Below, piece after piece: positions 44,450 through 53,705 of a DNA stretch of 64,000 nt (its first letter is position 1; every line of letters starts with the position of its first letter). Origin of the DNA: Granulicella paludicola (GTDB taxonomy: Bacteria > Acidobacteriota > Terriglobia > Terriglobales > Acidobacteriaceae); the NCBI RefSeq assembly GCF_025685545.1, contig NZ_JAGSYC010000023.1, forward strand, positions 1-64,000, in the 5' to 3' direction. A model generated the notes under the pieces. That model saw nothing but the letters and a program-made list of their open reading frames with translations. It did not search any database and was not told where the DNA came from. Position numbers and translations under genes: made by a program.

Positions 44450-45138
44450 CGGGCACCTCCCTTCGCGTCGCCATCCGTGGCGGGCCCGGAGGCGGTGTCC
44501 GACATGCTCTCCCGCACAGTCTGCGTGCGGAGGTAGGTGGTCATCGTCAGCCTCAGGTTGACCTGCCCTGTCTGCTGGCCCGAGAGATTGATACCGCGGA
44601 TAACAAAGAAGAGCTTGTCGCGTTCCACTGCGTTGATGAACTGCACGATCGGGCGATAGTCGCCGGTTACGTTTGCGTCAAGCCGCAGCTCGGTCAGCGC
44701 GTAGTTGTCTTTGAGCACCGGGCTCTGCGCATACTGCACGTGCATCAGACGCACGCCCGACTTCTTCGTCAAGAGGCCGAGCTCTGTCAAAACCTGTGAG
44801 TAAGCGAAGGGCAGGCGGTCCTGGTAGAACCTGTCGGCGTCAGCCGTGGAGGCAGCAAGTTTGCCGTCGAGGCCACGCAGTGGCTTTGCTGCTATCTCCG
44901 CGGCTTTCATCTGCGCGCGAGCCTGGTCCATCGCGGCGTCGTTACGGGAGTTCAATCCCTGCCACACAAACAGTAGCTGCGCGCCGAGATAGAGCGTCAG
45001 GATGGCGAGCGCCGCCACACCGGCGAAATGAAGGTTCAGCTCTGTTACCAGTGCTTTGGCGCGCTCGGTCATCTGCGGCACGCGTCGCAGCAACGAGTTA
45101 TTGCTATCCGGAGAAGGTGTCGTCACAATCGTGCTCAC
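44446..45138 (-). CDS. pilO: PilO-like inner-membrane protein
   Basis: A 230-aa protein with a single N-terminal membrane helix (GVAALAILTLYLGAQLLFVW, about residues 40-59), followed by a coiled segment and a ferredoxin-like C-terminal domain (YALTELRLDANVTGDYRPIV). This is the architecture of PilO/GspM. Its start overlaps the upstream pilN stop by 4 nt. Confidence 0.8.
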   Translation of the reverse strand: MSTIVTTPSPDSNNSLLRRVPQMTERAKALVTELNLHFAGVAALAILTLYLGAQLLFVWQGLNSRNDAAMDQARAQMKAAEIAAKPLRGLDGKLAASTADADRFYQDRLPFAYSQVLTELGLLTKKSGVRLMHVQYAQSPVLKDNYALTELRLDANVTGDYRPIVQFINAVERDKLFFVIRGINLSGQQTGQVNLRLTMTTYLRTQTVRESMSDTASGPATDGDAKGGAR

Positions 45139-45998
45139 GCCACACCTCCGCTCTGGAACTCGCTTTGCATCAAGTAGAACGCGGGCATCTGCAAACTGGC
45201 TGCAGGACTTTGCCCGGTCGGGGTTTGCGGACTTGGCTTATGCGGCTGGACAGGAGGGTGAGGCTGCATGGGCGGCATCTGCTGCAGGATTACACCCGGC
45301 CGACCTGCGGGCGCAGCATTTGTATGCTGCACCGGCTTAGGCTGGGTCAGCAACTTCGGCGAATCTGCGAGTTCAGCAGCCGCCTTGATTCTTGGAAAGG
45401 ATTCACCCTCCGGCAAGGGGTTGTAGTTGGCTAGAATTTCGAACTCGACGTTGCCTGCGGCCATCGCCGCGCTGGCCTGCGACTGATCCTTGGCTTGCAC
45501 GGCTTCGCTGTTCAAGCGAGGCTGCAGGAAGCGCTTCGAGTGCTCAAGGTTACGCACCAGCTGCACGGCGCGATCACGATCGCCGGCCACGCGCAGACGG
45601 ATGATGACATCTCCATCGGCTGTGACGGAGGGTTCAATCGAGGTGACCTGCACGCCACTAGGCAGCACCGTCTCAAGATCCATCATGACCGCCGTCCAGG
45701 AGAAGCTCTTACGCAGGAAGGTCGTGTTAAGGAAGTGTGCGCGGTCGAGTACAGCAGCGTTGGCAGGCTGGCGCATTCGGCGCTCGTTAGCCTGCTTTTC
45801 GCTGACAGCGGCGTTTGTCCGCGATTGGATCGCGTTCATCTTTGCCTGAGCGTCGTCAAACTGTTTTTGCAACACATGCGAGGTCACAATCAATGCCACC
45901 GAGGCGATCGCAAGGCCCCCCATGATCCAGCGCAGCCGCAGGATGTAGGGCCGCATCTCAACAAAAGGGCGTGTCGCAAGATTGACTTGAATCTTCAT
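45135..45998 (-). CDS. pilN: PilN-like inner-membrane protein
   Basis: A 287-aa protein beginning KIQVNLATRPF, like the INL motif that binds PilM, then a membrane helix (WIMGGLAIASVALIVTSHVL, about residues 24-43), a coiled segment and a C-terminal fold. The last 80 residues are Pro/Gln-rich (PMQPHPPVQPHKPSP), longer than in usual PilN. It starts immediately before the pilM stop. Confidence 0.8.
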   Translation of the reverse strand: MKIQVNLATRPFVEMRPYILRLRWIMGGLAIASVALIVTSHVLQKQFDDAQAKMNAIQSRTNAAVSEKQANERRMRQPANAAVLDRAHFLNTTFLRKSFSWTAVMMDLETVLPSGVQVTSIEPSVTADGDVIIRLRVAGDRDRAVQLVRNLEHSKRFLQPRLNSEAVQAKDQSQASAAMAAGNVEFEILANYNPLPEGESFPRIKAAAELADSPKLLTQPKPVQHTNAAPAGRPGVILQQMPPMQPHPPVQPHKPSPQTPTGQSPAASLQMPAFYLMQSEFQSGGVA

Positions 45999-46991
45999 CT
46001 AAGCTCGCAGCGCCCCCGTCACACTCGACAGCCACGCTCGCGATACAGCGGTCGCATCTGCCAGCAGGGCTGAGGTATCGACGAGTTCACGCACCGTAAG
46101 TCCGTCCTCTGGCCCGACGCCAGCTTCGCGCAACATCCTTCCCAGACGCTCTGCACCGAGCGGGCCGGCGCTCAGCACGAGCGCGGGCGACTTTGCCAGG
46201 GTATCTTCGAAATAAGCAGCGGCCACGCTCACAGACTGCGCAATCTCAGTTCCCAAAGACACCTTCTGCAGATCTCTTGCTGCCTCTTCGGCAGAGACCT
46301 CCTCAATGCCTTCGAGGATCTCACCTTCGTGGTGCTGCAGGTCCACGCTGCGATGCAGCAGCAGGATACCGCTCTGCACAATTGCCGCGGTCACGCCTGT
46401 CTTATTTGCATTCACCAGCAGAGAGGTCTCCTCGCCATCCAGCGCGGCGAGAGCGGCAAGTGTACTGGGGATTACCGATCCCGGCTCGAAGCCTGCCTCG
46501 CGCACGGCTGTTTCATACTCGCTCAACACATCGCGTGGAATTGCCACGGCCAGCACGCGGACAAGGCCGCGGCTGGAGCTCATGATCTGGTAGCTCACCA
46601 TGGCCTCATCGGCATCGAAAGGCAACAACTTCTTCAACCGGAAGCGCACGAGAGGGAGTGCCTCAGCCTGCTTCGTGGTCAGTGAATCGAAGTCCAGCAG
46701 CAACACACGCACCGCCGGATCTGGAATGACGAGCGTGATGTCCGCATTGCGCGAGTTCGGCTTCGCGTCGATGCTTTCGAGCGCACGCCGCACCGCTGCC
46801 GCTACGGCCACACGGTCCACGACATTGCCCGGACGCAGGCTTGGAACCACCGCCCCCTCAGCGAGGTCGACGCGCGCCACCGCCGCCAGGGGTGACGAAG
46901 CGTCTGCGGAGCGCGCCGCGACGACACCTTGCGGCGTAATCTCGCAGGCCACGCGCGGCCGGTTTCCTGAGGCTGTGGGAAGTAGGTTCAT
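45999..46991 (-). CDS. pilM: PilM-like actin-fold protein
   Basis: A 330-aa cytoplasmic protein with an actin-like fold. Motifs are VACEITPQGVVAARS at the N-terminus (like the phosphate-1 region), VSIPRDV-type strands, LLVNANKTGVTAAIVQSG (phosphate-2-type, about residues 190-207) and ALVLSAGPLGAERLGRML. It links the ATPase and PilN. It heads the pilM-N-O-P-pseudopilin run. Confidence 0.8.
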   Translation of the reverse strand: MNLLPTASGNRPRVACEITPQGVVAARSADASSPLAAVARVDLAEGAVVPSLRPGNVVDRVAVAAAVRRALESIDAKPNSRNADITLVIPDPAVRVLLLDFDSLTTKQAEALPLVRFRLKKLLPFDADEAMVSYQIMSSSRGLVRVLAVAIPRDVLSEYETAVREAGFEPGSVIPSTLAALAALDGEETSLLVNANKTGVTAAIVQSGILLLHRSVDLQHHEGEILEGIEEVSAEEAARDLQKVSLGTEIAQSVSVAAAYFEDTLAKSPALVLSAGPLGAERLGRMLREAGVGPEDGLTVRELVDTSALLADATAVSRAWLSSVTGALRA

Positions 46992-47084
46992 GAAGCTCTA
47001 TCTAGAGTACCTTGTGCAAGGAAATGAGGGCAGCCCTTGTGCTTGGACGTTTCAGATCCCGTGTCGTTTAGGGCACGCCGCCGC

Positions 47085-48722
47085 TTATCTTCCTGTCTCG
47101 ATAAACGTGACCTTGTTGATCTCTTTCAAGGTCGTAATGCCATCGCGTACGCGCTCCAGCGCCGAATCGCGCAGGAAGGCCATACCTTTTTCCTTGGCTT
47201 TTTTCCGGATTTCCGAGCCAGGACGCTTCTCCAAGAGCATCTCGCGAATCTCGTCGTCCAGTTCCAGCAACTCGTGGATTGCGGAACGACCGCGATAGCC
47301 GGTGCCGCCGCACTCGATGCAGCCTGTGCCTTCTTTGAAGGCGACGCCCTGCCACTCGGAAGGGATCAATCCGTTTTCGACCAGTTCTGCGTCTGAGTAG
47401 AAGACATCGCGCACGCAGAACTCGCACACCTGGCGGACGAGACGCTGGGCAAGGATGCAATTAAGCGCGGAGACGAAGTTATAGGGTTCGACGCCCATGT
47501 TCAAGAAGCGACCGAGCACGTCGACTACGTTGTTGGCGTGGACGGTGGTGAACACGAGATGGCCCGTGAGAGCGGAGTTGATGGCAATCTGGGCCGTTTC
47601 TGCGTCACGGATTTCGCCGACGAGGATCTTATCGGGGTCGTGACGCAGAATCGAGCGCAGTCCACGCGCAAAGGTGAGGCCCTTCTTCTCGTTCACCGGA
47701 ATCTGGGTAATCCCGCGAATCTGGTACTCGACCGGATCCTCGATGGTGATGATCTTATCTTCTTCACTCTTGATCTCGTTCAGCGCGGCATAGAGCGTCG
47801 TTGTCTTGCCTGAGCCCGTCGGTCCCGTGACGAGCACCATGCCGTACGGCTCTTTGATGTAGCGACGGAAGCGCACGAGGTCCTTCGCGGCGAAGCCCAC
47901 CACGTCGAGTGAGAGCTTGGTGAACTTCTCCGACATAGATTCTTTATCGAGCACGCGGAGTACAGCGTTTTCGCCATGCACGGTCGGCATGATCGAGACA
48001 CGGAAATCGATCAGACGGCCTTTGTAGCGCACACGGAAACGACCGTCCTGCGGTACGCGACGCTCAGCAATATCAAGTTCGCTCATAACCTTGATGCGCG
48101 ACAGGATTGTCTGGTGGTGCTCACGCGCGATAGGAGCCATCGCTTGCTGCAGCACACCGTCGATACGGTACTTCACAAGTAGCGAGTCGTCGAAGGTTTC
48201 GAGGTGAATATCCGAGGCGCGGCGTTCGAGTGCGGTGAAAATCGTGGTATCCACCAGGCGGATGATCGGCGAGATATCGTCGTCGGCAGTCAGCTTCTGG
48301 ATGGAGAGGGTCTCGTCAGGATTGTCCTCGTTCGTGAGCACGTCAAAGGCGAGGCCTTCGCTGGCTTCATCGAGCACGCGCTGCGACTGCTCGTTTTTCT
48401 TCAACAGGTCGGTGATCTGGCTGAGCGTGGCCACGCGCGTAACAATGCGCGCACCCAGCAGACCAGCGATCTCGTCGATCACCATGAGCTTCGAGGGGTC
48501 GGCAACGGCGATGGCGAGCTTGCCTTCGCTTTGTTCGAGTGGCACAAAGTTATAGCGGAACATCATGTCCACCGGCACGCTCTTGAAGAGCTCGTGCTGG
48601 ATCTTGAAGTTTTTGAGGTCGACGAACTCTGCGTGATAGCGGCGGGCCAGCATCTGCGCGCGCTCGGTCTCGTTGAGCGGATCGCCGCTGTACGGAACAA
48701 TCATCGGAACTGTACTTGCCAT
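47085..48722 (-). CDS. pilB: PilB/GspE-type assembly ATPase
   Basis: A 545-aa hexameric ATPase that powers pilus or pseudopilus assembly. N-terminal MshEN/T2SSE domain, then Walker A (GPTGSGKTTT), Asp box (IEDPVEYQI), Walker B (KILVGEIRD), His box (FTTVHAN) and the tetra-Cys zinc site (CEFC and CIEC). The ATG at 48722 is preferred because AGAGG lies 6 nt upstream; an ATG at 48728 abuts that site. Confidence 0.92.
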   Translation of the reverse strand: MASTVPMIVPYSGDPLNETERAQMLARRYHAEFVDLKNFKIQHELFKSVPVDMMFRYNFVPLEQSEGKLAIAVADPSKLMVIDEIAGLLGARIVTRVATLSQITDLLKKNEQSQRVLDEASEGLAFDVLTNEDNPDETLSIQKLTADDDISPIIRLVDTTIFTALERRASDIHLETFDDSLLVKYRIDGVLQQAMAPIAREHHQTILSRIKVMSELDIAERRVPQDGRFRVRYKGRLIDFRVSIMPTVHGENAVLRVLDKESMSEKFTKLSLDVVGFAAKDLVRFRRYIKEPYGMVLVTGPTGSGKTTTLYAALNEIKSEEDKIITIEDPVEYQIRGITQIPVNEKKGLTFARGLRSILRHDPDKILVGEIRDAETAQIAINSALTGHLVFTTVHANNVVDVLGRFLNMGVEPYNFVSALNCILAQRLVRQVCEFCVRDVFYSDAELVENGLIPSEWQGVAFKEGTGCIECGGTGYRGRSAIHELLELDDEIREMLLEKRPGSEIRKKAKEKGMAFLRDSALERVRDGITTLKEINKVTFIETGR

Positions 48723-48768
48723 AGTCATCCTCTGCAGAAGTCGATCTGAAATCCGCTACGTCCGCGGT

Positions 48769-49965
48769 CTAGCTACCACCCACGCCGTTCAAGCTGAAGA
48801 TCGGCAGATACAGTGCAATCAATACGACGACCACCACCAGGCCCATGCCGATCAGGATCAACGGCTCAATCAGGCTCATGATCGCCGCTAGAGACGCCTG
48901 CACGTCTTCTTCGAAGAACTCGGCGACAGAATTTAGCATCTGCGGCAGCGCGCCGGTGCTCTCGCCGACTTCGATCATTTCAATGGCAAGCTCGGGGAAG
49001 ACCTTGGTTTCGTCCAGGCTGACCGAAAGACCCTTGCCTTCGCGCACGGTCTCAACCGAGTTATATACGGCCTTCGCGATTTGCTTCGATTCGATGGACT
49101 TGGCCGCCGTCTCCAGACTCGGCACTAGAGGAAGACCGCCGGTCAGCAGCGTCGCCAGGGTTCGCGAGAAGAGCCCAACCTGGTACTTGAGCCACACACC
49201 ACCGAGTACAGGGGTGGCGATTCGGACGCGGTCCACAAAGCTGTTGCCAGCTTCGGTCTTCGTCCAGCGCATCAACAGCCAGATCAAACCAGCGATCACC
49301 GGAGCTACGAAAAGGCCGTAGTGCTGCATGTCCTGACCGAGTTGCAGCAGCCACACCGTAAGTGTCGGCAGCTTGGTGCCGAGCTGGTTATAGAGGTCGG
49401 CAAAGCGCGGGACGACGAAGGTAATCAGGAAAATGAAGAGGCCGATCACCATCACGATCAGGAACGCGGGATAGATGAGACTGGCTTTCAGCTTCTTGCG
49501 AAAGGTGAGCGAGACGCGCTGGAAGTCGAGGAAACGCTGCAACACCTCTTCCAGATTGCCGGAGCGCTCGCCCGCCAGCAGGGTCGTGGTGTAAACGACA
49601 GGCATCGTGCCCTGCGCTTCAAAGGCCTCGGAGAGCGATTGACCTGTCTTTACACGCACGGTCACATCTTCCAACTGCGCGCGGAAACCAAGGTCTTTCT
49701 GGCGCCTTGCCAGCAGGTCCAGCGACCCGAGGATCGGCAGACCTGCCTTGATCAGCGTAAGAAACTGCTGGTTGAAGACCAGGAAGACATCGAGCTTGAT
49801 CTTTTTCTTGCTGGAGCCACCAATCGCCGATCGCGCCTTGACTGAATAAACGAGATACCCGGACTGAGTGAAACGAGAATGCAGCTCTTCCGCTGTCGCA
49901 GCGGCGTGAATCTGCTCCTGGATGCGTCCCCGTTCGTCGGCGAGTTTTACGGTGTATTCAGTCAT
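48769..49965 (-). CDS. pilC: PilC/GspF-type inner-membrane platform protein
   Basis: A 398-aa protein with two T2SSF domains, three membrane helices (about residues 161-185, 210-230 and 365-390) and the family segments FLVFNQQFLTLIKAGLPI, GRFLDFQ-type loops and EPLILIGMGLVVVVVLIALY. The ATG at 49965 (MTEYTVKLADE) fits homologues; one at 49983 would add six residues. It starts the operon with pilB. Confidence 0.88.
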   Translation of the reverse strand: MTEYTVKLADERGRIQEQIHAAATAEELHSRFTQSGYLVYSVKARSAIGGSSKKKIKLDVFLVFNQQFLTLIKAGLPILGSLDLLARRQKDLGFRAQLEDVTVRVKTGQSLSEAFEAQGTMPVVYTTTLLAGERSGNLEEVLQRFLDFQRVSLTFRKKLKASLIYPAFLIVMVIGLFIFLITFVVPRFADLYNQLGTKLPTLTVWLLQLGQDMQHYGLFVAPVIAGLIWLLMRWTKTEAGNSFVDRVRIATPVLGGVWLKYQVGLFSRTLATLLTGGLPLVPSLETAAKSIESKQIAKAVYNSVETVREGKGLSVSLDETKVFPELAIEMIEVGESTGALPQMLNSVAEFFEEDVQASLAAIMSLIEPLILIGMGLVVVVVLIALYLPIFSLNGVGGS

Positions 49966-50057
49966 GACAGCTTGTCTCGCCAATGGTCGGGTATAGCACT
50001 CTACTGGTTGTACCTGACCGTTAGACGAGTAAAGATGAAAAGCGCTTTCACTCCGCC

Positions 50058-51791
50058 CTAAGCTAGTTCAATCTCGATCTTCTTGGCTTCCAGATCGAGT
50101 GTTTTGATCTTGAAGCTGCGAATCTGTCCGGCAGATAGCGGCTCCGGCGCACTGCCTGGGGCAGCAGCTCCGGTCTTCCACTTGTTGTTCAGCATCGAGG
50201 TTAGGGCCGACAGATCGAGCCCTCCGGTGGCAGGTTTTGCTTCTGCAGGTGCAGCCGCGACGATCTTGCAGGTCGCGACAATTCCCTCACCCAGCTCAAC
50301 GAATGCGACATCGCCGCGAACATCCACCACACGACCCGAAACGGCATCGCCGACCTTGTGCTCTTCGAGGTACTCACCCAGACCCGTGGGCAACAGCTGC
50401 TTCATGCTCAGCTTGATCTGGCGCTTCTCGCTGTCGATAGCCAAAACCTGAGCTTTAACGACCTGGCCAATGCGGACCTCGTCCGACGGATGATTGACAC
50501 GCTTGTCGGCGACCATCTCGCTGATGTGAACGAGGCCTTCGATGCCCTCAGCTACCTGCACGAATGCGCCAAACTTCATCAGCTGCGTGACGGGGCCTTC
50601 AATTTGCGAGCCGACCGGGAACTTCAGTGCGACATCGCTCCACGGATCGCCCAGCGTCTGCTTCAAGCCCAGCGAGATGCGCTTCTCTGCCACATCCACC
50701 TTCAGCACGGCGACCTCGACCTGCTCGCCCACCTTCAGGATGTCTTCAGGCTTGCGAACCTTCTTGACCCAGGACATCTCGGAGACATGGATCATGCCCT
50801 CAACGCCCGGCTCCAGCTCGACGAAGGCGCCGAAGTCCATCAGGCGGGTGACGGTGCCAGTGACACGCTGGCCGACGATGTAGCGATCTGCCGCGCCATC
50901 CCACGGTTCAGCTTCGAGCTGCTTCAGGCCGAGCGAGACTCGCTTCGCGTCTGCGTCCACCTTCAAAATCTTCAGCGTCAGTTGCTGGCCAACCTCGAGC
51001 ACATCCTCAGGCGCGTTGATACGGGTCCAGGAGATGTCGCTCACGTGCAGCAGACCGTCCATGCCGCCGAGGTCGACGAACGCGCCGTAGGTGGCGAGGC
51101 TGCGCACCGTACCGCTGACGATATCGCCTTCGCGCAGAGTCGCAAACCGTGCCGCCTCGTGCTCCTTGGCCTCAGCCTCTACAATCGAGCGGCGGTCGAC
51201 AACGACGTCCTGCTCTTCGGTATCGAGCTTGATGATGTTGCAGGTGATCGTCTGGCCGACGAGCTTCTCCATCTCTGCGGCATCGCGCGTGCCCGTACGA
51301 GAAGCGGGCATGAAGGCGCGCACTCCGACGTCAACGGTGATACCACCCTTCACAACGCCAGTTACCACACCGGAGACAGGCGTCTTCTCAGCAAACGCCT
51401 GCTGAAGTGAGGTCCAGTCGGTCGGCTGCGCCACACGAATCCGCGACAGTTCGTAGTAGCCTTCGCTGCGGCCACGGACCGAGACCAGCATGCGATCGCC
51501 AACCTTTACGTCCTCCGCGTTGTTCGGGAAGGTTGAGCGTGCGAGGATTCCCTCAGTCTTGAAGCCGATGTCGAGCACGACATTCTCTGCGTCGATAGTC
51601 ACGACTGTGGCGTCGATCTGCTTGCCATCTTCGGCCTTGCGCTTATTGGAGCGTTCGAACTCGGCAAAGGCATCCCCGAACGACTCGATCTCCTCGGGCG
51701 AGGTCCCGGTGGCGCTGGTTGCGGATTCCGTGGCAGCTGTGGCAGCTTCTTCAACGATGGGCGAGGTGGGTTCGAAGGTCTCTTCAGGCAT
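50058..51791 (-). CDS. rpsA: 30S ribosomal protein S1
   Basis: A 577-aa RNA-binding protein with six S1 repeats (starting about residues 57, 137, 222, 307, 392 and 480). The third to fifth carry the GAFV-x-L segments (YGAFVDLGG, FGAFVELEPG, FGAFVQVAEG) and HVSDISW/HVSEMSW, the strongest RNA-binding repeats. The N-terminus is a Ser/Thr/Glu-rich acidic leader. Upstream is a terminator belonging to erpA. Confidence 0.93.
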   Translation of the reverse strand: MPEETFEPTSPIVEEAATAATESATSATGTSPEEIESFGDAFAEFERSNKRKAEDGKQIDATVVTIDAENVVLDIGFKTEGILARSTFPNNAEDVKVGDRMLVSVRGRSEGYYELSRIRVAQPTDWTSLQQAFAEKTPVSGVVTGVVKGGITVDVGVRAFMPASRTGTRDAAEMEKLVGQTITCNIIKLDTEEQDVVVDRRSIVEAEAKEHEAARFATLREGDIVSGTVRSLATYGAFVDLGGMDGLLHVSDISWTRINAPEDVLEVGQQLTLKILKVDADAKRVSLGLKQLEAEPWDGAADRYIVGQRVTGTVTRLMDFGAFVELEPGVEGMIHVSEMSWVKKVRKPEDILKVGEQVEVAVLKVDVAEKRISLGLKQTLGDPWSDVALKFPVGSQIEGPVTQLMKFGAFVQVAEGIEGLVHISEMVADKRVNHPSDEVRIGQVVKAQVLAIDSEKRQIKLSMKQLLPTGLGEYLEEHKVGDAVSGRVVDVRGDVAFVELGEGIVATCKIVAAAPAEAKPATGGLDLSALTSMLNNKWKTGAAAPGSAPEPLSAGQIRSFKIKTLDLEAKKIEIELA

Positions 51792-51840
51792 GATGTCCCT
51801 TCTATTTTGTCACGAACACGCTTCTTTCCCGCAGATGCAG

Positions 51841-51866
51841 AAAGGCCTCGCCGAGGCGAGGCCTTT
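51841..51866 (-). terminator. Terminator between erpA and rpsA
   Basis: AAAGGCCTCGC (51841-51851) and GCGAGGCCTTT (51856-51866) form an 11-bp stem with a 4-nt loop. It lies downstream of erpA in the minus-strand direction. The U-tract is short (CCTTTC). Confidence 0.65.
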
Positions 51867-51889
51867 TGCAAGCTCAAAGCGGGAAAGAT

Positions 51890-52276
51890 CTATACGCTGA
51901 AGCTCGATCCGCAGCCGCAGGTCGACTTCACCTGGGGATTCTCGAACTTGAAGCCGGCAGCCTCGAGCGTTTCCACATAATCCACCGTGCAGCCGTTCAG
52001 GTACATCGCGCTGGTCGCGTCGACGAACACCTTCAGGTCACCCACGCGGACAACCTTGTCCATCATGCCCGCAGCGTTCTCGAAGCTCATGGAGTACTGG
52101 AAGCCCGAACAGCCACCACCCACGACACCGATGCGCAGACCGGCCGGAATCGGCTCCTGCGTCGCCATAATTTCCTTCACCTTTGTAACAGCAGCCGGTG
52201 TCAGAACAACGGGTGCCGTCGAGGTTGCGGGCGCGTTGACAACTTCAACATTCGGGGTCGTTGCGGCAGTAGCCAT
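51890..52276 (-). CDS. erpA: Iron-sulfur cluster insertion protein (ErpA/IscA family)
   Basis: A 128-aa A-type carrier protein that inserts Fe-S clusters. Cys ligands are in GGGCSGFQY (about residues 61-69) and CGCGSSF (about 121-127). The start is ATG at 52276 with AAGGAGA 9 nt upstream; reading further upstream adds an unlike stretch. A Thr/Ala-rich N-terminal tail (about 25 aa) precedes the domain. Confidence 0.88.
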   Translation of the reverse strand: MATAATTPNVEVVNAPATSTAPVVLTPAAVTKVKEIMATQEPIPAGLRIGVVGGGCSGFQYSMSFENAAGMMDKVVRVGDLKVFVDATSAMYLNGCTVDYVETLEAAGFKFENPQVKSTCGCGSSFSV

Positions 52277-52445
52277 GGTCTCAATCTCCTTCGTCCTGCA
52301 CCTCAGTCTTGCGGACTGAGCAGGTCGCATATTCAATAGTCTAGTCCTCACCGAAGGTCTCAGCAAGCGGGATTCTTCATTCGATGCCAACCGGTTCCTC
52401 AGCGATTCGGCAAGCGGTTGGAATTCAACGGAGTACCATCAGAAA

Positions 52446-52610
52446 ATGCGGCTATTGGAAGCTCTTGCGTCTGCTTTTATCAACACCTTTGGCATCACCC
52501 AACCGACCGAAAAGACTCGCAGGCAGGTGGCCTGGTTCATTCTTGGCCTGCTGGTCCTCGTATTTGCGGGTTTGCTTGCTGTTGGCTTCCTGCTGCTCCG
52601 CATCCTCTAA
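52446..52610 (+). CDS. Small single-TM protein
   Basis: A 54-aa protein: an N-terminal amphipathic stretch (MRLLEALASAFINTFG), a charged linker (TQPTEKTRRQ), then a membrane helix (AWFILGLLVLVFAGLLAVGF, about residues 29-48). The composition is typical of real small membrane proteins of this group. No clear ribosome binding site is seen (AAAA before ATG). Function unknown. Confidence 0.5.
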   Translation: MRLLEALASAFINTFGITQPTEKTRRQVAWFILGLLVLVFAGLLAVGFLLLRIL

Positions 52611-52836
52611 ACTCCCGAATCTCTTCGTTTTTATGGCTTGATTCCCGAAATCTGCCCGGCATTCCCGCCGTGTGGGACAGTCGCGAGTACATTACTTCAG
52701 TTTTTCCCGAATTTGCTATCGCTTTTCGATTTCTCAGAGTACTTTTGTACCGCTAGCCTGAATCAACTTTGCCACCCCTTCTGAAAGGGTCTCTGAAGAT
52801 GTTTCGGCTGCAACCTCGTATCTTTGGGAGATTCGT

Positions 52837-53118
52837 ATGAACGCTCTTTCCGTACTCACCGTCCTCTGGAGCCTTACCGCTGCGGTCTTCGTCGGCCTGA
52901 TGGTGTACCGAGCCAATCTGGCAAACCATGAAACCGATCAGCTTTTCCTCAACGACGAAGAGACTGTTTCGGCAACCCACCAGGAAAACGACCGCGTCGT
53001 TCACCAGCTCGACGTTCTTTTGCCCCTCTGCAAAGGCACCGGGGGAGCGGCGGCTCTGCTCTCGATCGCGATCGCCGGCATCTGGCTCTCGCAACTGCTT
53101 GCCGTCCGCGGCGCTTAG
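52837..53118 (+). CDS. Small two-TM membrane protein (paralog 1)
   Basis: A 93-aa protein: TM1 (about residues 6-24), a conserved loop NLANHETDQLFLND then VSATHQENDRVV, and TM2 (about 69-88). It shares nearly all loop residues with the next gene (53352), so the two are a tandem duplication. The loop is charged and His/Asp/Glu-rich. Function unknown. It stands 226 nt downstream of the 54-aa gene. Confidence 0.7.
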   Translation: MNALSVLTVLWSLTAAVFVGLMVYRANLANHETDQLFLNDEETVSATHQENDRVVHQLDVLLPLCKGTGGAAALLSIAIAGIWLSQLLAVRGA

Positions 53119-53351
53119 AACCTTCGTTTCATTCAAATTCGGCCCGCTCACACCTCTTGGGCGGGCATCGCTTTGTCTGAACGCGCATAGACGTTGACCC
53201 TATGCGAGCTGTCAAATAAATCTTCCCTCGCAGCATTCTCCCGGCGTATAGTTCTTCGCAACTGGCCCAGCCTACCCCGAGCCCGCGCCAAACGCGGACC
53301 CGCTCGGTATCCGGGACCTCTTGCAGATTTTTAGATCTCTGGGGGCTTCTC

Positions 53352-53624
53352 ATGAATGCATTTACCGTCGTTGCAACTATCTGGGGCATCGTCGCTGTCG
53401 CCTTCATCATCGTCATGGTGTACCGCGCGAGCCTCGCTAACCACGAAACAGACCAACTCTTTCTAAACGACGTCGGGACAGTCTCCTCCACCCATCAGGA
53501 GAACGATGAAATTGTCCGCCGACTCAACTCGCTTGCCCCAGTGTGCAAGAGTCTGGGTGGCGTCACTGTTCTGCTTACCCTGGCTGTCGCGGGTATGTGG
53601 GTTTCCAGCATCCTGCCAAAGTAA
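53352..53624 (+). CDS. Small two-TM membrane protein (paralog 2)
   Basis: A 90-aa protein with the same layout as the gene at 52837: TM1 (about 5-23), the shared loop SLANHETDQLFLND and THQENDEIV, and TM2 (about 69-86). The intergenic stretch holds a short hairpin (GCCCGC at 53142-53147 with GCGGGC at 53161-53166), so each copy may have its own transcript. Duplicated small membrane proteins often act as heteromers; that is inference. Confidence 0.7.
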   Translation: MNAFTVVATIWGIVAVAFIIVMVYRASLANHETDQLFLNDVGTVSSTHQENDEIVRRLNSLAPVCKSLGGVTVLLTLAVAGMWVSSILPK

Positions 53625-53658
53625 GAACGTTTGCCTGCTTTTCCCTTTCTGCTCAATG

Positions 53659-53692
53659 CACAACGCCCGTCTCCTGAGAGACGGGCGTTGTG
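53659..53692. terminator. Bidirectional terminator between paralog 2 and gnd
   Basis: A 15-bp perfect stem, CACAACGCCCGTCTC (53659-53673) with GAGACGGGCGTTGTG (53678-53692), and loop CTGA. It lies between convergent genes. Confidence 0.75.
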
Positions 53693-53705
53693 AGCCTTTG
53701 GTCGG

